Source: Oopsacas minuta (taxonomy: Eukaryota > Porifera > Hexactinellida > Lyssacinosida > Leucopsacidae). Taken from it: DNA of 58,984 nt. The translations under genes and the position numbers were made by a program. Positions 1 through 10,457 of the stretch are shown in pieces. Each line of letters opens with the position of its first letter. The first letter of the stretch is position 1. Below the pieces are notes generated by a model. It saw only the letters and a program-made list of their open reading frames with translations, did not search any database and was not told where the DNA came from. Where the stretch lies: positions 1 through 58,984 of the forward strand of contig JAKMXF010000038.1 in the NCBI GenBank assembly GCA_024704765.1, in the 5' to 3' direction.

Positions 1-1011
1 TCTGTTGGTTAGAACGTGATCTGAATTGAACACAAACATACACGGATCACTCTGATCTAGCACCAATACTCTGTCTCTTGTAACCTTAACGTCATATGGA
101 TGGTTAAACAAGTCTATTCCTAGCATGGAATGGAACTTGAATTCTTGAGTTAAGATTTGAACTCTTTTATTATTATAATCACATACATACACATTGCTAT
201 TTCTATCAGAGACATCTAGTCCGTGTGGACCGTTGAACTGAGCTTCTCCATTCCCATAATTGCCAACACTCTTGATTAGTTTCCCTTCTAGCTCGTACTT
301 ATTAATACAATGACCACACCATTGTGTAACAAACACTTTATTCTGAGTTATACAGATACCTATAGGTAGGTTCATCTTCTCACTGAACATGAAGAGATAG
401 TCTCCGTTACAGCTAAATACTTGTACATGATCGTTGCTCATATCCGCTATGTATATGTCTCCAGTTTGGTTAAGAACTGCTATACATCTGGGACGGTTCA
501 GTTCTCCTGGAGCTTTCTTGTCTGAATTCTTACAGTAGTAAGCAGTAGGCAGCTGTTTAGCCTTATAGTCAGGTACAACAAGCTTCACTTGAGGAGGGAA
601 GGTGTGGGTGGGAGATATGTTAGTCTGACTGTTAAGCTTAATACTCCCTAGCTGTTCTATCTCAGTCTCAAATTGATTGTTCCATTCAAACTCAATGGTA
701 ATGTCTGTATCATCTGTTAGTTCTGTCAGTTTGCTGTCAAGTGGAGTGACAACTTGTTCTCTAGTATTAGTCAGTTCATTTGCTTTCAGGTTCTCTACGG
801 CTGAAGATTTGACATTTCTTAAAGACTCACTAATTTCTTTTCGTAATTTCATTTTATGATTGTATTCATACTCTATGTTATCAACATGAGATAAGAGATT
901 ATTCTCTCTCGCTATTAATGCTTCATGAGATTTCTTGAATCTGTCTTTTATCTTTCTCCGAGTTTCACTTATCTGTTCTGTGAATTCTATTCTGGGATTA
1001 GCGACTGCCAT
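1..1011 (-). CDS. Coiled-coil/NHL-repeat protein, copy A (3' end beyond window)
   Basis: Minus-strand reading frame from ATG at 1011-1009, open to the window edge: 337 codons without a stop, so the last one to two NHL blades lie outside. The first ~130 residues are a Lys/Glu-rich coiled coil (starts MAVANPRIEF); a linker with TFPPQVK follows, then NHL blades carrying the IYIAD and RVQ-type signatures. No RING or B-box is seen, unlike classical TRIM-NHL proteins. NHL propellers in TRIM71, Brat and relatives bind RNA or protein; the ligand here is unknown. The N-terminal half and 5' flank are nearly identical to the copy at 4457-5725 in inverted orientation, but blade 1 (AVLNQTGDIYIAD), blade 3 (FNGPHG) and blade 4 (QSDP) match or nearly match the copy at 10458, so it is a mosaic. 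Intronless. Confidence 0.88.
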   Translation of the reverse strand, partial: MAVANPRIEFTEQISETRRKIKDRFKKSHEALIARENNLLSHVDNIEYEYNHKMKLRKEISESLRNVKSSAVENLKANELTNTREQVVTPLDSKLTELTDDTDITIEFEWNNQFETEIEQLGSIKLNSQTNISPTHTFPPQVKLVVPDYKAKQLPTAYYCKNSDKKAPGELNRPRCIAVLNQTGDIYIADMSNDHVQVFSCNGDYLFMFSEKMNLPIGICITQNKVFVTQWCGHCINKYELEGKLIKSVGNYGNGEAQFNGPHGLDVSDRNSNVYVCDYNNKRVQILTQEFKFHSMLGIDLFNHPYDVKVTRDRVLVLDQSDPCMFVFNSDHVLTNR

Positions 1012-1103
1012 TTTCACTTAGTTTTACAAAATAAATTACTATAACATATAACTGGATAAATATACTAATTTCTTAACCTGCATACATACTATGTAATTCT
1101 ATC
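1..1103 (-). repeat. Left arm of long inverted duplication
   Basis: The reverse complement of 1-1103 aligns to 4365-5467 with no net length change. It covers the truncated NHL gene plus about 92 bp of 5' flank, and the match ends abruptly at GATAGAATTAC. The arm continues beyond the left edge of the window. Confidence 0.9.
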
Positions 1104-2064
1104 TTTTAGTCTGATTGCGTGAGAATTAATTATGGTCAGGTTCAGTCAGGGTTATACGTAGGGCAAAATAATATTTTCTTTGTTTTGTCGCCTGTCATGC
1201 CATATTTGGCCCCCACCAAAGTTGTTCCGACCCAACCATATTTGACGTCATGGATGGTCCCTCTGGTTGTGTTGTATGGATGCCAGGCTAGTTGCAGGTT
1301 GCGTAATTGGGTGTTTTCTAGCTTGATCTGGGTGTTAAATGGGATATTTTTCTCCAATTATTTACTAATTCTAATGACCAGGTTAATTGAGTGATTTTAT
1401 TACTGTTACCCTTTGGCCTTGGTAATTACTTGCAAGCTTGTAATAAACATCGTGACGAGCAATTTTATATAATAAATAGAGGGGAGGGGGTACCAAATAT
1501 GGCAGGGGGATCATCCGTGGTACCATATATGGATTGTCTGGCCGAACCAAATATAGCGTGGCACGCCACACATTATACATTTAGTATATGGACACTATAT
1601 ACGATATTACAAATATGAAATATGGGAGCCGGAGCTATTAATACATTTTCCATAGGCACTTCGTCGTAAGGAAACTTCTAAAATGCTACGTAATTAAATC
1701 CTTTTCTTAATTTCACTGAAACATTCGTATTGTAAAAATGAATGTTATGAATACATTGGTTTTGATTATTTTATTGCCTCAAACCATTCAAATTCATTCC
1801 GTGTGTATATTTTCATTCATTTTCTACACATGAGTTTATTGATATTTGAAGTATAAATTAACTCATAAAATAACGGTCAGCACTAGCGGCCTGTCGTCTC
1901 TCGATTGTGTTTGTATAATCCCCCAAAGGAAGATTCCCTACTAGCATGGTGGATGAATGGACGTACTTCTGCACAAGTCTTATTTTCACATATTTCGAAA
2001 GATCAACTTATCTGTGTTTTTTAATCAACAATTTAGAATTTGAAATCTCGGTTTGAAATTACAA
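1104..2064. other. Intergenic spacer, no gene recognised
   Basis: Spacer between the NHL copy at 1-1011 and the GDPGP1-like gene. Around 1190-1270 and 1490-1570 the motif CATATTTGG/CCAAATATG recurs with CCATATATGG-type words, which suggests an old degenerate inverted repeat. The short open frames here do not resemble any family I know. Confidence 0.4.
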
Positions 2065-3051
2065 ATGACTGTTGAATTAAAGTGGGCTGATATTGAAGAT
2101 TTTGACAAAATAATCAAAGATCTTTGGACAAAATCAGAATACCTAATATGGCTTGATTTAAACACCATCCGATCTAGAACTCTCATTGGTAATTATAGCA
2201 TCGTTCTAGTTGATAATAAAGGCCGTTTTGAGACAAGAAGGAAACCTCCAACCTTTATAAAGTTAACACAAGAATTCAGTGAAGATGGATTCAATTTTAA
2301 TAAAATACAAAGCAAAGAAAGAATGTTAACTATCTCACATCTGGATATGCAAATTCCCAAAGATAACTTAGAGATTGTAATAAACGTATCGCCGATATTC
2401 AAATATCATTCTCTAATAATTCCTTATCCATTAGAAAACAAACCACAAATTATGGATCAATTCTCTCTACGTATAATATTAGATATCGCTATGAAATCAG
2501 CTGACCCAAATATGGTTATTATTGGGAACAGCCTTCTAGCTCATGCTACCGTAAATCATTTACATTTTCACCTACTTTACCCAGAATTCAGTCCAGCTTG
2601 TTCCAGAGCGGAAGGTGATCACCCATTCATTAGCACGTGTAGGGAATTAATAGGATATTTCTTTCAGGGATTTCTCATGGTTGTTACTAACGATAATGTT
2701 AATGCAGTTAAAAGTGATCTCGTTATGATTATAGAGGTTTTAATACAGAAGGATATCCCTCATAATATAGTATTCTGTAAGCGTCATGATAAAGCTACAC
2801 TTGTATTAGTATTCCCTAGGAATTCTACTGTACATATGCAGAAATCTCATGGTAAACCGTGTGAACATAAAGTTCCATTCTTCGTAGCAGCGTGTGAGCT
2901 AGCTGGGATTATTCCTGTTACTGATGGGTTTGATGATCTCACAGAATCAGATTGTGTTAGTATCGTGAAGGAGAGTATGTTGGATGATATAATATATAAG
3001 GAAATTATTCAGGATATTAAGATTATTATTACAAAGGCCAGTACTTGCTAA
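2065..3051 (+). CDS. GDPGP1: GDP-D-glucose phosphorylase 1-like (HIT superfamily)
   Basis: Encodes 328 residues in one exon. The ATG at 2065 (MTVELKWADI) is preferred; the in-frame extension upstream has no ATG. Near residue 163 the motif VNHLHFHLLYP is the histidine-triad-like HxHxH site of the GDPGP1/C15orf58 family, a HIT-superfamily branch that splits GDP-glucose with phosphate. It is thought to clear GDP-glucose made by mistake from the cytosol. The upstream segment IFKYHSLIIPYP and the downstream segment HDKATLVLVFPRNS also fit that family. It lies between the two arms of the inverted NHL duplication. Orthology is from remembered family motifs. Confidence 0.82.
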   Translation: MTVELKWADIEDFDKIIKDLWTKSEYLIWLDLNTIRSRTLIGNYSIVLVDNKGRFETRRKPPTFIKLTQEFSEDGFNFNKIQSKERMLTISHLDMQIPKDNLEIVINVSPIFKYHSLIIPYPLENKPQIMDQFSLRIILDIAMKSADPNMVIIGNSLLAHATVNHLHFHLLYPEFSPACSRAEGDHPFISTCRELIGYFFQGFLMVVTNDNVNAVKSDLVMIIEVLIQKDIPHNIVFCKRHDKATLVLVFPRNSTVHMQKSHGKPCEHKVPFFVAACELAGIIPVTDGFDDLTESDCVSIVKESMLDDIIYKEIIQDIKIIITKASTC

Positions 3052-3470
3052 AATGAGTCCTTAAATCATTTATATTTAGTATAACAATCGAGATTACTTT
3101 TATAGGTTTTGGGAAAATTGGTGGCTGAAAAGGTTAAGCCACTGTTAGTTGGAAACATGTTTAAGCTCCACCACCCGCATTTGATTTAGCTACCGCACTA
3201 ATATTGTCATTATTTCACAATATAATCAATGTATTCAACAATAAGTTATATAAACTGGCTAGAGTACAATAAAAGTATCTTTTTCATAGTCTAGCCTATT
3301 CTCATATCAAATTTGACTTTAGTAATTATAATATTTTTTATGAATACTCATACTACTTCTTGCAACCACTAATTTAGTTCCCATTCATTATAATATATTC
3401 CATATTCGGAAAGACGTACACTACCGTAATGATGATTATAAGTCAATCGCTTAGTTAGCTATTATTAACG
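3052..3470. other. Intergenic spacer
   Basis: AT-rich stretch between the GDPGP1-like stop and the PIBF1 start. I see no reading frame or clear repeat; it presumably holds the PIBF1 promoter. Confidence 0.4.
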
Positions 3471-6400
3471 ATGCAGGCACAAGCACCGGATTTCAGCATT
3501 GGCAGTGTATTCTCTGATATATCAACCAGTCTATACAAACCTACAGATCTATCAAACTCTCTCACTCTATCTGAAACTGTTCTAGGTGTAACAGCTGTAG
3601 GTCACGACGTCACACTTAGTAGTGAATGTACTAGTGATTTATTCTCTTCTCTAAGTCATAGTCAAACTGAGTTATCAGTTAGATTAGACAAGTTGAAGAG
3701 AGAAGGGAAGAGAGAACAGATAGGTTGGGAGCTGGAGAGAAAGGAACTGCTTCATAAGCTACAGATTCTTACGCTAGAATTGTCTCAACAAAAATTAAGG
3801 GTAGAGACAGAGGAAGCACATAGATTGACTGATATTGAAGAGTTAGAAGAGAGTCTACAAGCTGCTAGAGCACATATTAGAATGCTACAGGTATGTCTAT
3901 TATATTGATATTATCGATCACTTTCAACCTTACCCCTATGCATGTAACCCTTGAGATCAAGTCTCTACTTAAATTTTGCGGGTAATAGACTATCTATGTG
4001 AAACAGTCATGAAGGGACAATAGTGCCCATGCTGTATCTCATAAATTATTAACCGAATTCCAACACTTAACTGCCACCTCTCTGTATAACAGTCAGCTGC
4101 ACATAACGGCCACTTAAAGCAGTCCCTTCCGATTTCCCATTATAATGACCTCAGTATAGCGGCCACCAATTTAGTCAGTTACCGGCTCTATACCGTCAAT
4201 AACCCCTCACTAACGCCACTTTATATAGCGATCACCCCTCCCATAAAGTCCACTTTTGGCTAATTCATTCAGTGGCCTTTATAAACAAGCTTACTGAATA
4301 TCATTGACATAACAGTCTATAGAACTCTCTTTATTATTTAACTCTAAAAATAGAATAAATTAAGGATAGAATTACATAGTATGTATGCAGGTTAAGAAAT
4401 TAGTATATTTATCCAGTTATATGTTATAGTAGTTTATTTTGTAAAACTAAGTGAAAATGGCAGTCGCTAATCCCAGAATAGAATTCACAGAACAGATAAG
4501 TGAAACTCGGAGAAAGATAAAAGACAGATTCAAGAAATCTCATGAAGCATTAATAGCGAGAGAGAATAATCTCTTATCTCATGTTGATAACCTAGAGTCT
4601 GAATACAATCATAAAATGAAATTACGAAAAGAAATTAGTGAGTCTTTAAGAAATGTCAAATCTTCAGCCGTAGAGAACCTGAAAGCAAATGAACTGACTA
4701 ATACTAGAGAACAAGTTGTTACTCTACTTGACAGCAAACTGACAGAACTAACAGCTGAGACAGACAGTAGTATTGAGTTTGAATGGAACAATCAATTCGA
4801 GACTGACATAGAACAGCTAGGGAGTATTAAGCTTAACAGTCAGACTAACATATCTCCCATCCACACCTTCCCTCCTCAAGTGAAGCTTGTTGTACCTGAC
4901 TACAAGGCTAAACAGTTGCCTACTGCTTACTGCTGTAAGAATTCAGACAAGAAAGCTCCAGGAGAACTGAACTGTCCCAGAGGTATAGCAATACATTACC
5001 AAACTGGAAATATTTACATAGCGGATCATTACAACAATTGTGTACAAGTATTTAGCTGTAACGGAGACTATCTCTTCATGTTCAGTGAGAAGATGAACAA
5101 ACCAATAGGTATCTGTATATCTCAGAATAAAGTGTTTGTTATACAATATCATGGTCATTGCATTAATAAGTACGAGCTAGAAGGGAAACTAATCAAGAGT
5201 GTTGGTAGTAAAGGGAATGGAGAAGCTCAGTTCTCCTTTCTATACGGACTAGATGTCTCTGATAGAAATAGCAATGTATACGTGTGTGAATCTAACAATA
5301 AAAGAGTTCAAATCTTAACTCAAGAACTCAAGTTCCATTCCATGCTAGGAATAAGCATGTTTAACCATCCACGTGACGTTAAGGTTACAAGAGACAGAGT
5401 ATTGGTGCTAGATGACAGTGATCCGTGTATGTTTGTGTTCAATTCAGATCACGTTCTAACCAACAGACTGATAACTAAAGGTGATGGCAAACAAACAAAC
5501 AATCCATGCTGTTTCGACATAGACAGATACTATAACATCATTATGAGTGACTACAGTAATCACTGTGTTTACATATTTAATCAGGAAGGGGAACAGATAC
5601 ACAAGTTTGGGAAGGAAGGTGAGGGTATCGGGGAGTTTATTAATCCCTTGGGAATAGCACTAGACAACACAGGACACATTATAGTGGTGTGTGGGAAGAA
5701 TCTTAATTGTCTACAATTCTTTTGAATGTGATATATCGCCTGCCTCTAATATTAATCGTTGAATATTAGACTGAAAAATACATTAAATTTGATGTGTATA
5801 TTAACTTAATATTTAGGTATTGGGTAACTTATTAAATACCTCGAATTGGTAATATCGATAATACACTTGGTTCAGATTCTAAAGGGAAATGCTCTATTGG
5901 CATGAATGATCTGCGTTCGTTCGCGCAAGCTTTTTGGCATATATTTCAAAATTATGCTCGAAATTCGTTTCAACGGATAATCAGGAGTAATTTAGTGTGT
6001 TAGTACGTGCAATCGTACATGCTATTTTGTTTCCCGAGGCGTGTCTTATCTGATTTCTACTTTATATACCAGCTTTATTTTCCCTATATCCGTATAGATA
6101 CAACTCCAATCTACTAGTAACACAGATAAACAAACGAAAACAGAAGATACTCGTGAACACTCTATAAAGATAGAAAAACTACGAGATAAGATTCTCGAAC
6201 TAGAAGGAAAAGAGAATGAGATACGAGAGTCTCTTGCTTCTACACAGTTACACACATCGCGGCTTTTATCACCCCAAGAATATACCAAACTCAAACAATC
6301 TCCTCCCAACATATTACCTATTCAAGATCAATTGAGATTATTTGTTTATGAATCAAATAAAATTCTAAACATCGAATTGGAGAATTCTAAACAAACTTCT

Positions 6401-8399
6401 GATAATTATTTGAGAGAAATAGAAACAGTTAAGTTAGAGAATTTGAGTTTTAAAATGGAAATTCAACACTTAAATCAAGATAATACTAAGCTACAAGGAG
6501 AATTGAATGAGTCAATTAGTTGTGTGGAATCTCTACGTGACCAGATTAAAACCGGTAATCACAGATTAGAGACCTATGATCAATTGGTTGAAGAACGTAA
6601 TTGTATACGACAGGATTTAGAACATTCTAGAAGGAATCTAGCTCATTTAGAAGTTGATTTAAAATCTAGAACAGATGAGTGTAGAGGCATAACAGATGAA
6701 GTAATAACATTGAGACAGACAAACTCTCTGCTTAGTCAAGATAAATCCTATCTTTCTAAGCATAATACTGAACTGGGTATTAGATGCGAAGGATTAGAAG
6801 ATAGGTTAAGAGGGAGTGATAGAGAAGTGATAGAGTTAAGGGAAGCTAGAGAACTCTTATATGACAAGTTTATACACGTGAGTATTGGATATGTTAATTG
6901 TATTTACAGTGTAATCTTGATTATCCAGACTCGTCGGGGCCTGTTAAATGCGATAACCGAGGTGGTTTATTCATAATGGAATAGGACCTGGGACCTGGAA
7001 GCGTAACTTTTCGTCCAAGGTAGTGGAACAAGATAATCATTGTCATTAGAAGTTTGTATTGCCCCTATTGGAGGGGTCCACAGGATGTGAAAATTGTCTA
7101 GGGGGTACCGGATCCAGGAGTAAAAACGTTGGGAACCGCTCCCATAGGATTTGTACTACAATAGTATTTTCTGTTAATATCAAGTGTTTTACTATGAATA
7201 GGATTTTGGTGCCATATGGGTTAACAGTAAGTGACCCTGATTGTATCTGGTTTATTCATTTAAGTTTTATTTGTAATTGTACAAATTTACTCTTTGAACT
7301 GTTCTATAACTTTTAGGTTAGAGAGAGCTTTAAGAGTGAGTTTGAGAAGAAGTTAGAAGAAGAGGTATCATCTCTAAGAGACAGAACTGAGAATGAAATT
7401 AACAGATTAAGAGGTACTACTAGAGAGATGCATGAGAGAGAAATATCCTCAGAGAGAGGAGCGAGAGAAGGAGCAGTACTTGATAGAGAACAGGGCAGAA
7501 AGGAATTAGCTGAGCTACAATCTAGACACGAATCTATCCTTTCTGAGTATCGACAGTTACAAATGTCTACTGATTCTCGTGTCGGACAATTAGAACAAGA
7601 ATTGAGAATTACTCGATTTGAATTGGAGAAAACTCAATTGTTACAAGAAGAGTATTTGCTTAATCTCAAACAATCTCAAGTTGAAGTAGATAAACTTAGA
7701 AAGAAGTTAGATTTATCGACACAAGAATTCTACGCTAAAGACTCAGAGTACGCTCAGTATAGAGCTCAATTGGAGGCAAGGAATGCAGAGCTAGCAGAGA
7801 GATTACGTTTTTATGATAATCTTGATAAAGACATGGATCAAGCAGTTATTGACGCAGCTCAAATTGATAATGAAGAAGAGAGCAAACGAGTGCTTGGCAT
7901 ACTTGGTTTATATGATACAACAGTTAGTAGGAAAGGCGCAAGGGCTCTTAGACAGAGTGCACATTTAGCTAGACAAGTTCTAAAACTTGAAAAGGAAAAA
8001 GGCGAACTACAACATTCGTTTAATGAAATGGAGAAAAAACTTGCTTCTGTAACTGATCGTTTAATTCAAGCACAAGAAAATAGTGAATTGTCGAAACAAC
8101 CAAATTCCTATCTCACTGACCTGTTGCGTAGCAGAGACAATGAACTAAAGGAATGTCGAATTAAAGTTAAGAATCTGAGCGAACACGTTGAAGCACTCAC
8201 AAATGAATGTGAACAACTCAAGAAATCGAGATCTTCATTGGCTCAGGATTTACAACGAATACTGAAGAAGAGAGAAGAGATAGACTCCGTCAAAGAGTCT
8301 GTTTCTGCTCTCAGAGAATCTGCACGTATTGCAATGGAACAGCTAGGACCCGATCCTAAACCAGTTGTATTTGTAAACGCATCTAATCATAAGAACTAA
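3471..8399 (+). CDS. PIBF1: PIBF1/CEP90 centriolar-satellite coiled-coil protein, 3 exons
   Basis: Exons 3471-3890, 6098-6877 and 7317-8399, all joined in phase 0 with GT-AG borders (gtatgt...tatag; gtgagt...tttag), give 760 residues, close to the ~757 of the human protein. The product is almost all coiled coil. Diagnostic segments are ERKELLHKLQ in exon 1; TDEVITLRQTNSLLSQDK in exon 2; IDNEEESKRVLG, LRQSAHLARQVLKLEKEK and QPNSYLTDLLRSRDNEL in exon 3. The join at 6877/7317 restores the conserved Tyr-(Asp/Glu)-Lys block followed by a Lys/Glu-rich helix. PIBF1/CEP90 acts at centriolar satellites and distal appendages in cilium formation. Intron 1 (3891-6097) contains a complete NHL gene on the same strand. 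Confidence 0.9.
4075..4280. repeat. Degenerate repeat with recurring 'ataacggccac' words
   Basis: In PIBF1 intron 1, words such as ATAACGGCCAC, ATAGCGGCCACC, ATAGCGATCACC and AGTGGCCTTTATAA recur about every 20-50 bp. It resembles a decayed dispersed repeat; I cannot place its ends. Confidence 0.45.
4365..5467 (+). repeat. Right arm of long inverted duplication
   Basis: Inverted partner of 1-1103, equal in length (1,103 bp) over the visible part. It includes the NHL gene start, its coiled coil, most blades and 92 bp of 5' flank. Confidence 0.9.
4457..5725 (+). CDS. Coiled-coil/NHL-repeat protein, copy B, nested in PIBF1 intron 1
   Basis: Encodes 422 residues in one exon. The ATG at 4457 (MAVANPRIEF) is chosen because the two in-frame codons before it include no ATG and because copy A has the same start. 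Residues 1-130 are coiled coil, ~137 is the TFPPQVK linker, and ~166-422 holds six NHL blades ending NCLQFF. Blade signatures are IYIADHYNNCVQVF, NVYVCESNNKRVQIL and CVYIFNQEG. There is no RING, B-box or TM segment. It lies on the same strand as PIBF1, so PIBF1 transcription must read through it and splice it out. Family members share near-identical frameworks and differ at loop residues. Confidence 0.9.
   Translation: MAVANPRIEFTEQISETRRKIKDRFKKSHEALIARENNLLSHVDNLESEYNHKMKLRKEISESLRNVKSSAVENLKANELTNTREQVVTLLDSKLTELTAETDSSIEFEWNNQFETDIEQLGSIKLNSQTNISPIHTFPPQVKLVVPDYKAKQLPTAYCCKNSDKKAPGELNCPRGIAIHYQTGNIYIADHYNNCVQVFSCNGDYLFMFSEKMNKPIGICISQNKVFVIQYHGHCINKYELEGKLIKSVGSKGNGEAQFSFLYGLDVSDRNSNVYVCESNNKRVQILTQELKFHSMLGISMFNHPRDVKVTRDRVLVLDDSDPCMFVFNSDHVLTNRLITKGDGKQTNNPCCFDIDRYYNIIMSDYSNHCVYIFNQEGEQIHKFGKEGEGIGEFINPLGIALDNTGHIIVVCGKNLNCLQFF
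5726..6097. other. Rest of PIBF1 intron 1 with a decayed MITE copy
   Basis: No gene. About 5998-6060 (minus strand) resembles the palindromic MITE seen intact at 47204-47289 (shared CTCGGGAAACA core and TAGAA-TC-GATAAGAC end), only about 40 bp before the exon 2 acceptor at 6096-6097. Confidence 0.5.
6878..7316 (+). other. PIBF1 intron 2
   Basis: GTGAGT donor, TTTTAG acceptor. It holds a repeat fragment at ~7193-7258 (TATGAATAGGATTTT ... AAGTGACCCTGATTGTAT) that recurs at ~10073-10130. No coding content recognised. Confidence 0.55.
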
Positions 8400-8888
8400 A
8401 CTATTGTATTATCATTATTAAGCTACCTGCCTACGTCATCACTTGTGACCACTACAATAATTCATTTATTATTTCTGAAGTAATTTTGTATTCAATCTTC
8501 ATTTTATCTAATTAAGCAGAAATTCATTAACTTTAGCGTTCATTGTGTACAATTAAACCTCCGAGATCCGCCGTTTCGATATATAAAATTGATGGATCAT
8601 ATATAGAGTTATTATTCTTTCTGAGATCCTGGCACCCTCTGGAATAGACTTCTTTGATCTTCAATGTTCTCCTGATTGTATACAATGCGATTGGTTCTCA
8701 TAAATACGAAAACTGTTAACATATTTAATATGGAGTCCGATTTGTGTATGATTTGTCTATATATGTTTTATCATATGATTAATCATTTTTCACACCTTTT
8801 GGCATATATTCACAGGTTTCTTGGTAAAAATAGAGCCAATCTTCATTATCAGTCTCCATTTTTTCAATTTACTAATTTGTTCTCTTAG
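8400..8888. other. Spacer between PIBF1 and the FN3 gene, possible missing first exon
   Basis: No convincing exon was found, yet the FN3 exon at 8889 needs an upstream exon ending in phase 1. The open frame inside this stretch stops exactly at the acceptor and has no family resemblance. Confidence 0.35.
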
Positions 8889-9870
8889 ATTTCATAGAAG
8901 ATTTACAAGTGATAATTCAATCAGATACTAGCTTGCTGTTAACATGGAGTGAGTATAATTCAGTAAATACTCTTGGATACAATATTTGTATCAATGGACA
9001 TCAAGTTGGGATGGTATGTGATGTGCCAACCGCGAGCCCCGCATCGCAAGAAAGCGAACCTTGCTTGTTACTGACAGTATTTTAAACTAACTTCTTTACC
9101 GTATAGTAAATACAGTCAACTGTCAACCATTATATCAAAGCTACAGGAACCATTACAATTTCTTCGATAATACCGATTAAATTTATCTTACTTGGTTTCG
9201 GTATTGGAATTGACTGTATTTCCTGTTTTTGGCAGAATATTCTGCTTTTCTGCCATACATTTATTTGGCTATCGAGACGTGCCCGAAAGTTGAATGTCCT
9301 CGCTATATATCTACAAATTTAGAGTTCTCAATCTGTATTTAGGTTAGCAATGAGAAGACTAAAGCACTGCTGGAAGGCTTGAATCCGACGTCCTATTATA
9401 GGTAAGTTATAACTGATTACATGTTATTGAGGATATGATGTCATGTATTATTATCTCGGATTCCTTAGAGGAATACTCTCCGCTAAATTATCAAAATACT
9501 TATTTCCTTTTATAGGATAAATCTGGTTGAACAGACTTCATCTTCAAAAGCAAGAGAATCAAATCCTGTATCCGTCTGTATTAGTCAAATGAGACAAAAT
9601 CAACAACAATTGGATAATACAGAATTTATTACTAATAAAAATAATGAAAATTCTCAACGCGAAGATAATACAGAATTTCTAGAAGAAATCGGAATTCCTT
9701 CAGGCTCTTATAACAATGATCAAGGATCTGTAAAAATATCAGGAAATAGTGAATATTCTGGTGAGAAGAAGGAATTGAATAGAACCTATGAACTAGAGAA
9801 ACAGCTGGTAGAGATTAGACAACAGATAACAGAAGGTAGTGGGGATAATGAACAAATAGATAATAACTGA
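8889..9870 (+). CDS. FN3-domain protein, 3' exons only
   Basis: Three exons are supported: 8889-9013 (acceptor CTTAG, donor GTATGT), 9343-9401 (donor GTAAGT) and 9516-9870 (acceptor TATAG, stop 9868-9870). Joined, they read through a fibronectin type III-like fold: LLLTWSEYNS, GYNICINGHQVG, then TKALLEGLNPTSYYRI and NPVSVCIS. The Trp, the Gly-Tyr pair, the L-x-G-L-x-P turn and the Tyr-x-Ile strand are at the spacing typical of FN3, and the 'ING...LEGL' wording recalls RIM-binding-protein FN3 domains. The tail after residue ~85 is polar and Asn/Gln/Glu-rich. No start codon or first exon was identified, so the gene could be longer, or a 5'-truncated remnant. Confidence 0.6.
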
Positions 9871-10239
9871 CTTTAGCTATCATTCAATATTTGTATTACG
9901 AAACGAGTAATTCTGGTGAAATCATACATCTCATTTATTATATTTCCACATCATTGTTCACTATTATTAACATTTCAAAAATATAATTGAGAGTACAAAC
10001 AGCAGTAAATATCCAATCATTCCATAGCATTTGTATTGATTAAGCAAATTCCCTTAGTATGAAGTGTCGTTATTATGAATAAGATTTTTGATCCGCAATA
10101 AGTGACCCTGACTGTATTTGTGTATTACCATTTATCGTATGAATTATCACGTTTGCATACAGTTTAGTGTTGGATTACTAGACATTCCATTACAAAGTTA
10201 TCAAGATACCACAGGGTATAACAAGGAGTAATATTTGCT

Positions 10240-10302
10240 CCCTATATCCCTATATCCCTATATCCCTATATCCCTATATACCTATATCCCTATATACCCA
10301 TG
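10240..10302. repeat. 8-bp tandem repeat (CCCTATAT)n
   Basis: About 7-8 units of CCCTATAT; two units read ACCTATAT or TACCCATG at the right end. Confidence 0.9.
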
Positions 10303-10432
10303 CCAAGAGATGTTTTAGAAATTTATAGTATACATAGATTTCTTACCATTTTCCCTTTATTATATTACAAGGCATAATATGTTGTATTGAATATTATGTG
10401 TAGTATGAAACTATAAATATGTTGTATTGGAA

Positions 10433-10457
10433 TTGTAGCAAATATTATTCTATATAA
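10433..10457 (+). promoter_or_regulatory. Shared 5' leader motif immediately before ATG
   Basis: TTGTAGCAAATATTATTC followed by TATATAA and ATG. Nearly the same string precedes the start codons at 15759 (plus) and 24558 (minus). A TATAAATA word lies about 45 bp upstream of this ATG. A core promoter or 5' UTR element is inferred. Confidence 0.5.

Larger units (their letters stand above)
9871..10457. other. Intergenic spacer upstream of the short NHL gene
   Basis: Holds the second copy of the fragment shared with PIBF1 intron 2 (~10073-10130), the 8-bp tandem array at 10240-10302 and the 5' leader motif described separately. Confidence 0.5.

Noticed and set aside
8676-8888. 70-codon open frame ending at the FN3 acceptor
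   Set aside because: Low-complexity, no family match; its stop codon is the splice acceptor itself.
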